Counted from the stretch's first letter, positions 52,348-63,409 are shown. The stretch: DNA of 64,000 nucleotides from Symbiodinium natans (GCA_905221605.1 CAJNDS010000186.1:101001-165000); one strand, 5' to 3'. The notes: generated by a model from the sequence alone, not told the origin. Numbers and translations are program-made.

Positions 52348-52404
52348 GCGGGCGTGCGGCTGGCCTCGGAGCAGAAGACCATCACCACCCGCGCCGAGGA
52401 GAGG
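52348..52404 (+). CDS. Exon candidate
   Basis: Acceptor CAGCAG, AGVRLASEQKTITTRAEER; donor GTTTAGG. Phase 0 both ends. Confidence 0.65.
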
Positions 52405-53367
52405 GTTTAGGATTTAGGGTTTAGGGTTTAGGGCCTAGGGTCTAGGGTTTAGGGTTTAGGGCTACTTGGGGTTCGGGTTTAGGGCTACTTGGGATTTAGG
52501 GTTTAGGGCTACCTGGGGTTTAGCTACTTGGGGTTTAGAGTTTAGGGCTACTTGGGGCGTAGGGTTTGGGGAGAGGGTTTCGGGTTTATGGGGCATCGGA
52601 GCTTTTCGGGTTTATGGGGCTTATGGGTCTTTGGGGTTTCGGAAAGGGTTTAGGGTTTATGGGGTTTTGGGGTTAAGGGTTTAGGGTTGAAGGGTTTACA
52701 GGGCTTTGGGTTTTTAAGGGTTTGTAGGGCTTCTAGGCCTTTGGGGCTTAGGAAAGGTTCTCAGGCCGTGTAAGGTTTTGGGGTTAAGGGTTTCGGGTTG
52801 AAGGGTTTGTAGGGCTTTGGGGCTTTAGGCTTCAGGGTTTAGGGTTTAGGCTTCAGGGTTTAGGGTTTAGGTTTCAGGGCTTTGGGGTTCAGGGTTTAGG
52901 GCTTTGGGCTTTGGGTTTAGGGCTCTGGGGTTGCAGGGTTTTGCATTGTTTGGGGCAAGGGGATCCAGGGTTGCTGCTTTTTGCTTTTTTTTTTTGTGCA
53001 GGGGGGGGGGGGGGGGGGGGGTTGGAAGCTTTGGGGCTTTAGGGTTTAGGGCCTAGTCATGGGGGCTCAAGCCCGAAACCTTGAGCTGTCGTAGGAATGC
53101 TAAACACCCCCCCCCCCCCCCCCCCCCCCCCCCGCCAAAACCTAAACACTCTAACCCTAAACCCTAAGCCGTAACCCTAATCATTGCGGAGCCCTAAACC
53201 GCATAGGTCGAACCCTAAACTCCATGGAGCCCTAAATCCCCTAAAGCCTCAAAGAGCCCTCAACCCAAAACCCTAAACCTAAACATTCTAAACCCTAAAA
53301 CCGAAACCCTAAACCCTAACCCTAAACCCTAAACCCTAAACCTAAACATTCTAAACCCGATCAAAAG
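52405..53367 (+). other. Intron with degenerate G-strand repeats
   Basis: TTTAGGGCTACTTGGGG-type repeats at 52450-52560, TTTAGGGCTTTGGGG variants to 52930, poly-G at 53001-53022, poly-C at 53107-53133, CCCTAAA-like 53270-53350. Confidence 0.7.
53107..53133. repeat. Poly-C tract
   Basis: 27 C, the longest run of a single base in the window; faces the poly-G run about 90 bp upstream. Confidence 0.95.
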
Positions 53368-53446
53368 GTGGCGAACCAGCAGAGAAAGGCTGCTCTGGGG
53401 ATCAGCGATCCCTCCACGACACCCTCTGGCGGGCAGGGAGGCCGAA
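53368..53446 (+). CDS. Exon candidate, Gln/Ser/Gly-rich segment
   Basis: Acceptor CAAAAG, VANQQRKAALGISDPSTTPS then GGQGGR plus one base; donor GTGCCC. Phase 1 exit fits 53979. Confidence 0.7.
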
Positions 53447-53978
53447 GTGCCCGGGTGTTGGGTTTGGGGTTTAGGGTTCAGGGTTCAGGGTTCAGGGTTC
53501 GGGGTTCAGGGTTTCGGGTTGAGTGCCAGAAGGGTTACATGAGGGCTTCTAGAGTTTGTGGCTTGGTTTCTGTTAAGGGCCATGGCTAAATGTACAACCT
53601 TTGTTAAGGGCAAAGGGTTTAGCTGGGCAGCAGAGTCCTTGTAGGAATCCTATTTGACATACCCCCCGAACTGAGTATCTGAGTAACGAACTCGGGGGTT
53701 TGGGGTTTAGGGTGTTCATCTTCATATAAGCCTTGAACCCCTAAACCTCTGCTTCAACAAGACCCGATATTCCCCAAAACCCTGTAGCCCGAAAACAGCA
53801 ACTATAACCTTAAGCCCGAACCCTGTAAACCAGCCCTGAAGCCCCAAACCCTACACCCCAAACCCTAAACCTCCAAACCCCCAATCCCAAAGCCCCAAAC
53901 CCCAAGGCCCTCAACCCCAAACCCAATCCCAAAACCCCAAACCCCAAACCCCAAGCCCTCAACCCAAAAACTCGGCAG

Positions 53979-54049
53979 GCAGCAGCAGCACAACTGGCGC
54001 CGGCGGTGACGGAAGCTCCACAGCACCCACCACCAGTACCCAGGAGCAG
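53979..54049 (+). CDS. Exon candidate, Ser/Thr/Gly-rich segment
   Basis: Acceptor CGGCAG, two bases, SSSTTGAGGDGSSTAPTTST then QEQ; donor GTCTCC (or read on to 54088 before GTTTAGGG). Mucin-like composition. Confidence 0.7.
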
Positions 54050-54285
54050 GTCTCCAGTACAGTTGGGCTCCTGGGCATATCAGAGAGGTTTAGGGTTTAG
54101 AGTTTCCCTACACCCTCAACCCTAAACCCCAAACACCCCAAACCCTAAACCCCTTCCCTAAACCCTCGACCCTAAACCCCAAACACCCCAAACCCTAAAC
54201 CCCAAAGCCTATAGGGTTGAGGAACACCTAGCCCTAAACCCTAAACCCTAAACCCTAAACCCTGGGCCCCCTCAACTTCCGAAAG

Positions 54286-54327
54286 GTGCAGCTGCAGGCT
54301 AGGTGGGCTTGCATGGAAGCTGTCCAA
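54286..54327 (+). CDS. Exon candidate
   Basis: Acceptor GAAAG, VQLQARWACMEAVQ; donor GTCCCA. Phase 0 both ends. Confidence 0.5.
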
Positions 54328-54371
54328 GTCCCAAACCCCAGGTCACCTGTTGCTGTTTACTATTTGGGCCC

Positions 54372-54564
54372 CTAAACCCTAAACCCTAAACCCTAAACCC
54401 TAAACCCTAAACCCTAAACCCTAAACCCTAAACCCTAAACCCTAAACCCTAAACCCTAAACCTAAACCATAAACCCTAAACCCTAAACCCTAAACCCTAA
54501 ACCCTAAACCCTAAACCCTAAACCCTAAACCCTAAACCCTAAACCCTAAACCCTAAACCCTAAA
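54372..54564. repeat. Long CCCTAAA telomere-like array
   Basis: About 27 units with one CCTAAACCAT slip. Confidence 0.97.
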
Positions 54565-54637
54565 CCCAACATATTAGGGCCCACCTTATCACAGTAACTC
54601 CAAAAGGAACCCTAGTTGGAGAGAATCCCCCCCACAG

Positions 54638-54663
54638 GTGGTTTACTATCTCGACCGAAATAA
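54638..54663 (+). CDS. Possible short exon
   Basis: Acceptor CCCACAG, VVYYLDRN plus two bases; donor GTGACA. The phase does not fit the next candidate. Confidence 0.3.
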
Positions 54664-54763
54664 GTGACATACAAGAAAGGCTTAGGAAACGTTTTTTCTA
54701 TACACCCTAAACAACCTAGTTCTACAAATAAAGGGTGTGGGTGGCTTCTAAACTCCTAAAAAC

Positions 54764-55594
<831 letters not shown>

Positions 55595-55739
55595 GACCCC
55601 TGGACCCTAAACGCCAAACCCCCCAGAACACGCAAAACCCTAAACTTTCAACCCCTAAACCCGGAAAAAAAAAGAAAAAAAAAAAAAAAAAAAAAACTAA
55701 TCCCGAAACCCGAAACACTGGCAAGTTTCGGTGATCCAG

Positions 55740-55776
55740 GTTGAGTCTCGCGATGCCAAGTTGCTTCTTGAACCTG
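55740..55776 (+). CDS. Possible exon
   Basis: Acceptor ATCCAG, VESRDAKLLLEP plus one base; donor GTAGCC. Phase 0 in, 1 out. Confidence 0.45.
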
Positions 55777-56048
55777 GTAGCCACTGGGATTCAGTTTAGG
55801 GATTTTAGGGGATTTTAGGGTTTAGGGCTTAGGCTTTCGGGTTTAGTGTTTAGGAGGTGTAGGGTTTTGGAGACGCACGGTTTAGGGTTGAGTTACTAGG
55901 GGTTCCGGGTTTAAGCTTTTTTCAGAGGTGTTCCCCCCCCCCCCCCCCTCCCCGCCCCCCCCCGGGCCCAACCCTACAGCCTAGACCCAAAACTCTAGAC
56001 CCTAAACCCTAAACCTTAAACCCTAAACCCTAAACCCTAACCCCCCAG

Positions 56049-56115
56049 AAATCCGATGCACAAGTCATTGTGATTCTTGTTCCCCGAGCTTCCAACCCTC
56101 GCAGCAGAGGGATCG
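56049..56115 (+). CDS. Possible exon, frame uncertain
   Basis: Acceptor CCCAG. Phase 0 frame KSDAQVIVILVPRASNPRSR; phase 1 frame RCTSHCDSCSPSFQP. Both open; GC donor. Confidence 0.35.
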
Positions 56116-56403
56116 GCTAATTCAGGGTTTAGGTTTAGGGTTTGTAGCGTATAGGGTTTGTAGGTTTAGGGTTTAGGGTTTGTAGGGTGTAGGGTTTGTA
56201 GGTTTAGGGTTTAGGGTTTGTAGGGTGTAGGGTTAGGGTTTAGGTTTTAGGGTTTAGGGTTTAGGTTTTAGGGTTTAGGGTTTAGGCTGTAGGGTTTGCT
56301 TTGTGTGTAGTGTTTGTAGGGTTTGGAGGGTTTGCAGGGATTGTAAGGGTTTGGAGTTCAGGGGTTAAGGGCTTAGGGGTTTTGCTTAGGGTTTAGGGCT
56401 CTA

Positions 56404-56517
56404 CTAGGATGCCCAGTAGTACCCTTATTCCCCTTTTGGGGGGTTTAGGTTCCCCTGTAAACCCCTTTAAGCAAAAAAAGGGCACCCTTTTCAAGCCTTG
56501 TTTACTGGGCAGCCTAG
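56404..56517. repeat. MITE-like element, family M5, copy 2
   Basis: Same length and close match to 42046-42159, ends CTAGGATGCCCAGTAGTACC / TTTACTGGGCAGCCTAG. Confidence 0.8.
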
Positions 56518-56881
56518 TCTAAACCCTTTAGCCTGTAAGCCTTCATGCGCGATGCTCCTTGATCAGGGCCCGAGTCCCTTTGCCGCACGCTGGGTTTAGG
56601 GTTTAGGGTCTAGGGTTTAGGGTTTAGGGTTTTGGGTTCTGGGTTTTGGGGGTTTTGGGGGTTTTGGGGGTTTTGGGCCTTGAGGTTCCCGTGAATTCTA
56701 CACCCTGATCCATTCGGGGTTTGGCTTTAAGGGCCCCAAATCCGAAGCCCCAAATCCTAACCCCCTTCACCCCTGAACCCCAAAAATCCCTGGCCCTAAA
56801 CCCTGAGCCCGAGGCCCTTAGCTCGAAACTCCCAAACCCTACTCTCGCCAGTACGCCTGAAGCTCTTCACTCCTGGCCAAG

Positions 56882-57068
56882 GTGGCGGCGGTGCTTGCTG
56901 TCCGCCCTGCCTTGTGAGAGGCCGCCGCACACCCGAAGACGAGCCTTTGAAGAGTCTGCCTTCGGGCCGCGTCGTGTTCACCAAGATCCCTCTAGCGCCA
57001 TCTCCACTTCTAAGGGTTCTGCTGTGGTTTCCGGACTTAAGCCCTATGCCTCTCAAGGCAGACCCTCT
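56882..57068 (+). CDS. Possible exon, frame uncertain
   Basis: Island before a TTTAGGG array, open in two frames: one reads GGGACCPPCLVRGR at its start, the other SSAISTSKGSAVVSGLKPYA near its end. Not recognised. Confidence 0.35.
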
Positions 57069-57069
57069 G

Positions 57070-57167
57070 CGGGGTTTAGGGTTTAGGGTTTAGGGTTTAG
57101 GGTTTAGGGTTTAGGGTTTAGGGTTTAGGGTTTAGGGTTTAGGGTTTAGGGTTTAGGGTTTAGGGTA
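57070..57167. repeat. TTTAGGG telomere-like array
   Basis: About 14 perfect units. Confidence 0.97.
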
Positions 57168-57283
57168 CCCTAAACCCTAAACCTTGAAGCCCTTGAACAC
57201 TTCAGCTGCCCCCAGCCCGAGAGATCAGAGAATGAGCTGTTGATATGTCGGGTTCAATTTCTAGGGGGGGGTTCCATAATGTC

Positions 57284-57343
57284 AGGGTTTTGGGTTTAGG
57301 TACTATTCCTACAGGGGTTTTGGGTTTAGGTACTATTCCTACA
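57284..57343. repeat. 30-bp tandem duplication
   Basis: GGGTTTTGGGTTTAGGTACT plus ATTCCTACA, twice, differing at one base. Confidence 0.95.
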
Positions 57344-57752
57344 CCCTCTCTGTATAAAGCCCTATAGTCCCTAACCGCCCGAAAGCTGGAAAGGGGCAAA
57401 GCGTTGCATGAGCAACCTGGGCGACCGGTGTAGATTGCAGCTTGGGGGTGTGGGATGGAGTTCATTTTTTTAAAGCAGGGCAGACAAAACTGGTTTGGTT
57501 TGGAATGAACCTATTTATTGATCTAGGCCCTGATCCAACTATAACCCCTAGAACCCATAGAAGATTAATGTTCAACTGCTTAGGGGCCCCAAACCCTAAA
57601 CCCGAAACCCTAAACCCTAAACCAAGTAGACCCCGAATCTCTGCGCAAGCCGTGACTCGAACTCGGCGAGGCTGGCGGACGCGTCCCTTAACAGCCTTCT
57701 TTTCATTATCAGAAGCTTACCTTTTTTGGCGGGCTGCGCAGCCAATCGGCAG

Positions 57753-57812
57753 GCATTCTGCCCTCTGCTGTTGCGCCTGCCACATTAAGCATGCAAGATC
57801 TTGGAGAACCAC
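57753..57812 (+). CDS. Exon candidate
   Basis: Acceptor CGGCAG, two bases, ILPSAVAPATLSMQDLGEP plus one base; donor GTGCGCCCTAAACCC, so the CCCTAAA array starts inside the donor. Confidence 0.5.
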
Positions 57813-57818
57813 GTGCGC

Positions 57819-57898
57819 CCTAAACCCTAAACCCTAAACCCTAAACCCTAAACCCTAAACCCTAAACCCTAAACCCTAAACCCTAAACCCTAAACCCT
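57819..57898. repeat. CCCTAAA telomere-like array
   Basis: About 11 perfect units immediately after an exon, the reverse of the usual orientation. Confidence 0.97.
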
Positions 57899-58081
57899 GC
57901 GGGTCCAAAGTCGGGCCTCTCGAAGGCCAATATCATACTGTGTGACGGTGCTCCCTAACCCCTAAGCCCCATACAGCCCTGAGCATCCCCCAACACCCAC
58001 TTTAGGGTTTAGGGTTCAGGGTTTAGGGTTTAGGGTATAGGGTTTAGGGTTTAGGGTAGTTTTTCTGCCCCATCAAGCAAG

Positions 58082-58105
58082 CCACAAGCAACGCAACAAC
58101 TGCCG
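58082..58105 (+). CDS. Possible short exon, Ser/Thr/Asn
   Basis: Acceptor CAAG, two bases, TSNATTA plus one base; canonical GTAGGT donor. NAT sequon. Phase 1 both ends. Confidence 0.4.
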
Positions 58106-58237
58106 GTAGGTCCTCAGTTTTACGCCGCAAACCTTCCAGTAGAGTCCGCCTTTCATTCGTCTTCCCCTGATGCCAGGACTGGCTGAAACTCCTAAACCGT
58201 AAACCCTAAACCCTAAACCCTAAACCCTAAACCCGAG

Positions 58238-58273
58238 CTGGGGCCTTTGGGAGTGCGCCTCCCACTCTTCAAG
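58238..58273 (+). CDS. Possible short exon
   Basis: Acceptor CCCGAG, two bases, GAFGSAPPTLQ plus one base; GC donor. Phase 1 both ends. Confidence 0.35.
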
Positions 58274-58315
58274 GCCCTTGCACACCCTGAACCTCTCTGA
58301 ACCCTCTGAAGCCTC

Positions 58316-58673
58316 TACTTGAAGGTTCATGGTATATAATTAGAAACCAATAGGGTTTAGGGTTTAGGGTTTAGGGTTTAGGGTTTAGGGTTCGGGGTAC
58401 TTATTTTCCCATTGTAACTGTACTTACAACCCAAATTGTAACCATATAGGGGCACTTATGGGGCTTGTACGTGAGGGATGATAAAAATCCCCTGTATCGA
58501 AAAGCAAAGAGTACAACAAACGACAGCGTTCAGATCAGTATCATTGCTCGATAAAACGATAAGAGTAAAGAATACTTCAGGGACATCTTTCGGGATAGGT
58601 GGTTTGCACGCTTCCTCAAGTAGGTTATAAGTACAGTTATGATTGGTTAATGAGCACCCTGAACCTGCAAGTA
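58316..58673. repeat. Family M2 element containing a TTTAGGG array
   Basis: Ends TACTTGAAGGTTCATGG and CCCTGAACCTGCAAGTA. Within it lie TTTAGGG 58351-58390 and an internal palindromic segment. Confidence 0.6.
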
Positions 58674-58777
58674 AACCTCACGCCGCTCAAAACCCCTAAG
58701 CCTAGCTATACAAGCCTTACCTAAAAGCCCCCACACCCTAAACCCTCCAAAGCCTAGCTCAACCCTCCAACCCCGGA

Positions 58778-58866
58778 AGCCCTAAACCCTAAACCCTAAA
58801 CCCTAAACCCTAAACCCTAAACCCTAAACCCTAAACCCTAAACCCTAAACCCTAAACCCTAAACCC
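58778..58866. repeat. CCCTAAA telomere-like array
   Basis: About 12 perfect units; a facing TTTAGGG array lies at 58978-59048. Confidence 0.97.
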
Positions 58867-59295
58867 TGAAGCCCTAGCCATCTCCAAGATTAGCCAAACA
58901 CAGCTCGGGCTGATTCGGGGTGGCCACGCGGCGTGGGGGCGTAGTTTCTGTCTAGGGCTTGTAGGGCCCAGAGTCAGGTTTAGGTTTAGGGTTTAGGGTT
59001 TAGGGTTTAGGGTTTAGGGTTTAGGGTTTAGGGTTTAGGGTTTAGGGTTCAGGTTTTAGGTTTACCAGGATGCTCAACGACCTCCCACCTCCTAAACCCT
59101 AAACCATAAACCTTTAAGGGTTTAGAGCTGCGCCCGGTTTAGTCGGGACCCCCTGAGCTCAGGACACTTGATCATCGAACATGTGTCAAGAGCCGGGTGG
59201 ATCGTCTTCTGGTTGACCATTACGTGGAATCCGTCTAGAGGACTCTCAGAAGTTCTTAGCTAGCCTGCATGAAAGTAGCGGTTTTAGGGTCATTT

Positions 59296-59397
59296 GGGTG
59301 GTTGTCAAAATGATGGTCCCTTTTTGGATCCCTATTTTAATACGGCACCGAATATTTAGGGTAACCCGAAAAAAGATCATTTTTTTGACAGCCACCC
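59296..59397. repeat. MITE-like element, family M8
   Basis: Ends GGGTGGTTGTCAAAATGAT and ATCATTTTTTTGACAGCCACCC, inverted; single copy here. Confidence 0.65.
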
Positions 59398-59511
59398 ATT
59401 CAGCTAGGACTTAAGCATTGGGGGTTGTTGGGGCGGCCAGGCGCCGTCACAGATTCAGACGCCCCCCGCCGAGAGGGATTGGAATGATCCCCCTTTTCAC
59501 CACCCTTCGAG

Positions 59512-59788
59512 AAGCCAAACGTTAAGTTTGACCACGAAAGGGGCGCCTTGCGAAAGGAAGTGCGCCTGCTCAAAGGGTCCAAGCGCCAAGTTGCTGAGTT
59601 AAGCTCTATACCCAAAGAGGGCCCCCTTAAGGAACTGCATGTCCCACTACTACGGGGGCGATGGCCTCATTGGGTTCTCCACATACGCTTGGACCCTGAA
59701 GGCAACATAGCTAGATTGTCGCGGCGAGGGCAGGGAGCCACCGTGAAGCGTAGCTGCCCTGACTGCCCCCGCGTCCTCTGGCGCCCAG
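59512..59788 (+). CDS. Large exon candidate of unknown function
   Basis: Acceptor TCGAG; reads KPNVKFDHERGALRKEVRLL and on through KEGPLKELHVPLL to SCPDCPRVLWRP plus one base; donor GTTTGGC. 277 bp open with no repeats inside; basic, with one CxxC pair. Not recognised. It differs from the Cys modules and may belong to another gene or a mobile-element relic. Phase 1 exit fits 60041. Confidence 0.55.
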
Positions 59789-59880
59789 GTTTGGCCCACG
59801 GGATCTTACGGAGTTCAAATCCCAAGGTCCCAGGGCCCGATTTCAGAAGAACCACGATGTGCCCCGATCCCGAAAACCCC

Positions 59881-59975
59881 TACTTGAAGGTTCAGGGTAT
59901 ACTTCTTAACCAATTCTAGCTGCACGTACCACCCCAAATTACAATGGACTTGCAAGCACCCTGAACCTCCAAGTA
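59881..59975. repeat. MITE-like element, family M2, short copy
   Basis: 95 bp, TACTTGAAGGTTCAGGGT ... ACCCTGAACCTCCAAGTA (inverted ends). Confidence 0.75.
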
Positions 59976-60040
59976 GAACCTCTTTCCCTCGCCCTCTCTT
60001 GCTTTCAAGCTTCAGACGACCCGGCTTCGGTCCTGCGCAG

Positions 60041-60111
60041 GGCAAGACACGTCGCTGATCAAGACCGCGTCGGTCGATCACGTCTCCGAACAAAAAACAC
60101 CCCTAACTGGG
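60041..60111 (+). CDS. Exon candidate
   Basis: Acceptor GCGCAG, two bases, QDTSLIKTASVDHVSEQKTP then LTG; donor GTTTCAG. Confidence 0.55.
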
Positions 60112-60122
60112 GTTTCAGTTTA

Positions 60123-60220
60123 GGTTTAGGGTTTAGGGTTTAGGGTTTAGGGTTTAGGGTTTAGGGCTTAGGGTTTAGGGCTTAGGGCTTATAGGGTTTA
60201 GGGCTTATAGGGTTTAGGGC
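60123..60220. repeat. TTTAGGG array with GGGCTTA variants
   Basis: Perfect units first, then TTAGGGCTTAGGG variants. Confidence 0.95.
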
Positions 60221-60323
60221 CCCACGTCTCCGAAAAGCCTTTGCTTGGCTAGTGCCCTGCGCGTGTACGTGTTGGCGCTGTGCCAGAAAAACCTTGAGCC
60301 CTAAACCCTAAACCCCATTTCAG

Positions 60324-60508
60324 AAGCACGTTGTGAGTGGAGGAGCTTGGGAATGTTGAGAATGCAGAAGACCCTGCTTGAAGTAGCCTTGGCGCAGCGC
60401 CAAGTGCACATCTACAAGCTAGGAGCCTTGCCTGAACGTGAAGAAGTGTTCCCCCGGTTTTTTTTCTGGGATGCCTTCTGCAGTAACCGTCGTGAGCTTC
60501 ATGATAAG
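60324..60508 (+). CDS. Large exon candidate of unknown function
   Basis: Acceptor ATTTCAG, two bases, ARCEWRSLGMLRMQKTLLEV, then ALAQRQVHIYKLGALPEREE and FFFWDAFCSNRRELHDK; donor GTTTGT. 61 codons, open, balanced composition. Phase 0 exit fits 60954. Function unknown. Confidence 0.6.
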
Positions 60509-60742
60509 GTTTGTAGGGCCTGAGGGATACTTGTTTTGATTGATAGAAGCCGTAAACGTTCTGTCCTTCCCCATGCAGCCTCTGCAGCCCCCCCCCCCCC
60601 CTCCCCCCCCCAAAAAAATAAAAACCAAAAAAACAACAACAAAACATTAGGGTCGAGGGTTAGGGCAATAGTCCTGAGAATGCATTTTGCCATGCGAGAT
60701 GCAGCCCTATACCCTAAACCCCAAGCCCTAAGCCGCCAGTAT

Positions 60743-60782
60743 CTCTGATCTCTCTGATCTCTCTGATCTCTCTGATCTCTCG
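60743..60782. repeat. 9-bp tandem repeat TCTCTGATC
   Basis: Four to five units. Confidence 0.9.
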
Positions 60783-60953
60783 GAACAGAAGGAGCAGCAT
60801 AGATACACCCGTCCAAGTCCAAAATCCCACACAATCCCCTCTCGACTGCAAGCTCTCAGCCCTAAACCCTGAACTCTGAAACCGTAAACCCTAAACCCTC
60901 AACCCTAAACCCTGAACCCTGAACCCTGATCTTTGAAATCCTAGGCCCCCTAG

Positions 60954-61020
60954 TTGCTGGTGCGGCGTTACCCCCCGAAGTGTGCCCGCCGTCCCCTCGA
61001 AGAGTCTGCGGGCACGGCGG
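60954..61020 (+). CDS. Exon candidate
   Basis: Acceptor CCCTAG, LLVRRYPPKCARRPLEESAG then TA plus one base; GC donor before an in-frame TAG. If not spliced, the protein would end here. Confidence 0.55.
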
Positions 61021-61164
61021 GCTAGAGGGCTTGGAAAGCTGTTGTGACCCTAAACCCTAAACCCTAAACCCTAAACCCTAAACCCTAAACCCTAAACCCT
61101 AAACCCAAACCCTGTAAGGCTGTTAGGCTTTAATCCGGAGCTGGCGCCATGCCAATGTGACTAG

Positions 61165-61203
61165 ACGTCGACAGCTGCAGCGTCTTGCTTCAGGAGCGCC
61201 GGG
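61165..61203 (+). CDS. Exon candidate
   Basis: Acceptor GACTAG, two bases, VDSCSVLLQERR plus one base; donor GTCCTAAACCC at the start of a CCCTAAA array. Phase 1 both ends. Confidence 0.5.
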
Positions 61204-61299
61204 GTCCTAAACCCTAAGCCCTAAACCCTAGACCCTAAACCCTAAACCCTAAACCCTAAACCCTAAACCCTAAACCCCTATAAACTCTAACCATACCCG

Positions 61300-61360
61300 A
61301 CCAGTTTAAGAATACCAAGCCCTTCATGCGGGATTCTGAAAGGGATGGGCGGGGCGGGCT
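61300..61360 (+). CDS. Possible exon, frame uncertain
   Basis: Island between C- and G-strand heptamers; FKNTKPFMRDSERDGRGG or YQALHAGF. Confidence 0.35.
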
Positions 61361-61579
61361 TAGGGTTCTAGGGGTTGATTTAGGGTTTAGGGTTTAGGGT
61401 CTAGGGTTTAGGGTTTAGGGTTTCGGGTTTAGGGAGGTTTGGAAGGGATAAGCCTGGACACAGCACACACACACACACACATCTTCGACCGAGCCTGCCA
61501 TGTATCTCATGTGCCGGATGTAGTGCGACATTCTTACGCTAATGAATCCACTACGTTGATACTGCTCCCTAGAGTAGGG

Positions 61580-61583
61580 TCCT

Positions 61584-61614
<31 letters not shown>

Positions 61615-61616
61615 GT
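61580..61616. repeat. Poly-T/poly-G tract
   Basis: Ten T followed by about 25 G. Confidence 0.95.
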
Positions 61617-61764
61617 GCTTATATGAGGGCCACAAAAAGGGACCCTGATCTACAGAGCTACCCGCATGCTTCCTGCTTTGACCCCGTCGCATGACTTGTG
61701 CTCGTCCTCAATTCATGCGTTCACGCGGTTCCTCATAAATCACTTCATTTAAAAGGGTTTTTGG

Positions 61765-62115
61765 GGCTGTTCACTCTGTTCACACCTTAAGTAATATTAT
61801 GGCTGGCGAGTGAAGGGAGTGAGTGAGCCGCCAAGAAGAAGGTCATGCACCTGTAACCGCCTGTGTTCATAGTATTATTACCTTCATGAGACGGTCTTTT
61901 GGTACGAACCGCACAGTTCTTTCCTTGCATCAGAATTTTCGTGACAAGAACAGTAGTAAAACATACTGCAACCGAGTTCACGGACGCACGAGTATTATGA
62001 ATAGTGTTCGGAATAATAAGTGCTCTCCTCGTATGATTACTGAAAACTTCTGTGAGGAGAGCACAGCGAATACGATTACAAGTGAACACAGTGAATGCAA
62101 AAAACTTGTAAGCGT
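61765..62115. repeat. Candidate inverted-repeat element without telomeric repeats
   Basis: Ends are imperfectly inverted (GCTGTTCACTCTGTTCAC / GTGAACACAGTGAATGC). An inner hairpin TGCTCTCCTC ... GAGGAGAGCA lies near 62020-62063. Composition is AT-richer than its surroundings. Confidence 0.45.
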
Positions 62116-62221
62116 TTTGCGCTAGCTCTTATTCCGGAAGTATAGTAGGGAATGAAATTGGGTAGCGTATGTCTCCCTATATCACCCCTTTAAGGGGATT
62201 TCTCGGGTACAAAAGTTGTCG

Positions 62222-62331
62222 GCTGTCGGAATAAGTACGAATAGTCTTCCCTTATGGTCCCTTAACAGTTATACTGATACGATAATAACCCCCCAACACC
62301 TTATTTTAATTCTTAAGGCCCCTATACTATC
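62222..62331. repeat. MITE-like element, family M7, copy 3
   Basis: CTGTCGGAATAAGTACGAAT ... TTCTTAAGGCCCCTATA; interior TTCCCTTATGGTCCCTTAAC as in copy 2. Confidence 0.6.
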
Positions 62332-62483
62332 CAATGTTCCCTAAGTGCCTCTCTTTTCTCTTTCTATATATGCTTACATATTATCTCAGCTTTTTTAAAA
62401 TACATATCCCTAAACCCTAAACTCTAAACCCTAGGGGAGTTTTTCGGGTACCCAGTGATACCCAATTTCCCTCTTTTCTTCAG

Positions 62484-62534
62484 CGCAGGCCCAGCATGAC
62501 GGACGTGCAGGCCGGGGGTCCTCCCTGTCTATCG
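62484..62534 (+). CDS. Exon candidate, frame uncertain
   Basis: Acceptor TTCTTCAG; phase 0 RRPSMTDVQAGGPPCLS or phase 1 QAQHDGRAGRGSSLSI; donor GTAGAA. Confidence 0.45.
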
Positions 62535-62894
62535 GTAGAAGACCCCCCCGCGGGTTTAGGGTTGAGGGTTGAGGGTTTGAGGGTTAGGGTTACGTCAACC
62601 CCAAGCCCGAAACCCTAAACCCTAGGCCCTAAGCCCTAAGCCCTAAAGCCTTAAGCTTGGAACCCTAGAGCCCTGAATCCAGAAACCCTAAACCCAAAAC
62701 CGTTAGATGCTTCCCAAGCCGGCACAGGGTGCTATTGAAACCGGGGTTGCTGGCGCTACTCTGTAGAGTGTTTGGTAAAAGAAAAGAGAGGAACTTGGGC
62801 AACATTGAGTAGTATAGGGGCCTTCAGAATTACAATAGGGTCTTGGGATTTACTATCGTATAAGTATAACTGCAAAGGACCCTGACTAGGTTTT

Positions 62895-62945
62895 GTTTCC
62901 TTTGAAATCCCCATGAAGGACTGTTGGTATAAGGGGAACATCCCA
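62895..62945. repeat. Partial family M1 element
   Basis: Right end GACTGTTGGTATAAGGGG then AACATCCCAA. Confidence 0.6.
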
Positions 62946-63342
62946 ACCTCAGCCTAAACCCTAAACCCTTCAAGGGCTCGGCTGGTTCAGGGGTCAGGTC
63001 GTAGTCTTAGCAAGCCCAGAATCCCCAAACTAGGTCGGGCTCCGGGTGATATTCCACGTTTAGGAGCAGGGCTACTTCTGACGGTTAGGGGCTACCCTGA
63101 ACGGTAAAAAATGACTCTGAAAACTCGAGATATCTAAAAGGCCCTAACAAACAGCCAAGAATAACTGAAACGCCTTTTAAAAACCAAACCTAACAGATAC
63201 CCTTAGAAACAAACAACGTATGCCAAAACCCGAGTAACGCATTAGCAAGACCCACCCCTAAACCCTTGGCCCCAAGCACCAAATCCCAAACCCTAAGCCC
63301 TAAACCCTAAACCCTAAACCCTAAGCCCTAAACCACCACGAG

Positions 63343-63409
63343 TGATGGAGGATCTGACGATCCGACCCCAGGGTCCCAGTTCCATGTGCCTGGCCTGCAG
63401 TGCCTTCGG
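63343..63409 (+). CDS. Exon candidate
   Basis: Acceptor CACGAG, two bases, MEDLTIRPQGPSSMCLACSA then F plus two bases; donor GTTTAGGG. Bracketed by CCCTAAA and TTTAGGG arrays. The Met is not necessarily a start. Confidence 0.55.

Noticed and set aside
58140-58181. Exon ESAFHSSSPDARTG
   Set aside because: It would leave a 34-bp intron after 58105, which is implausibly short.
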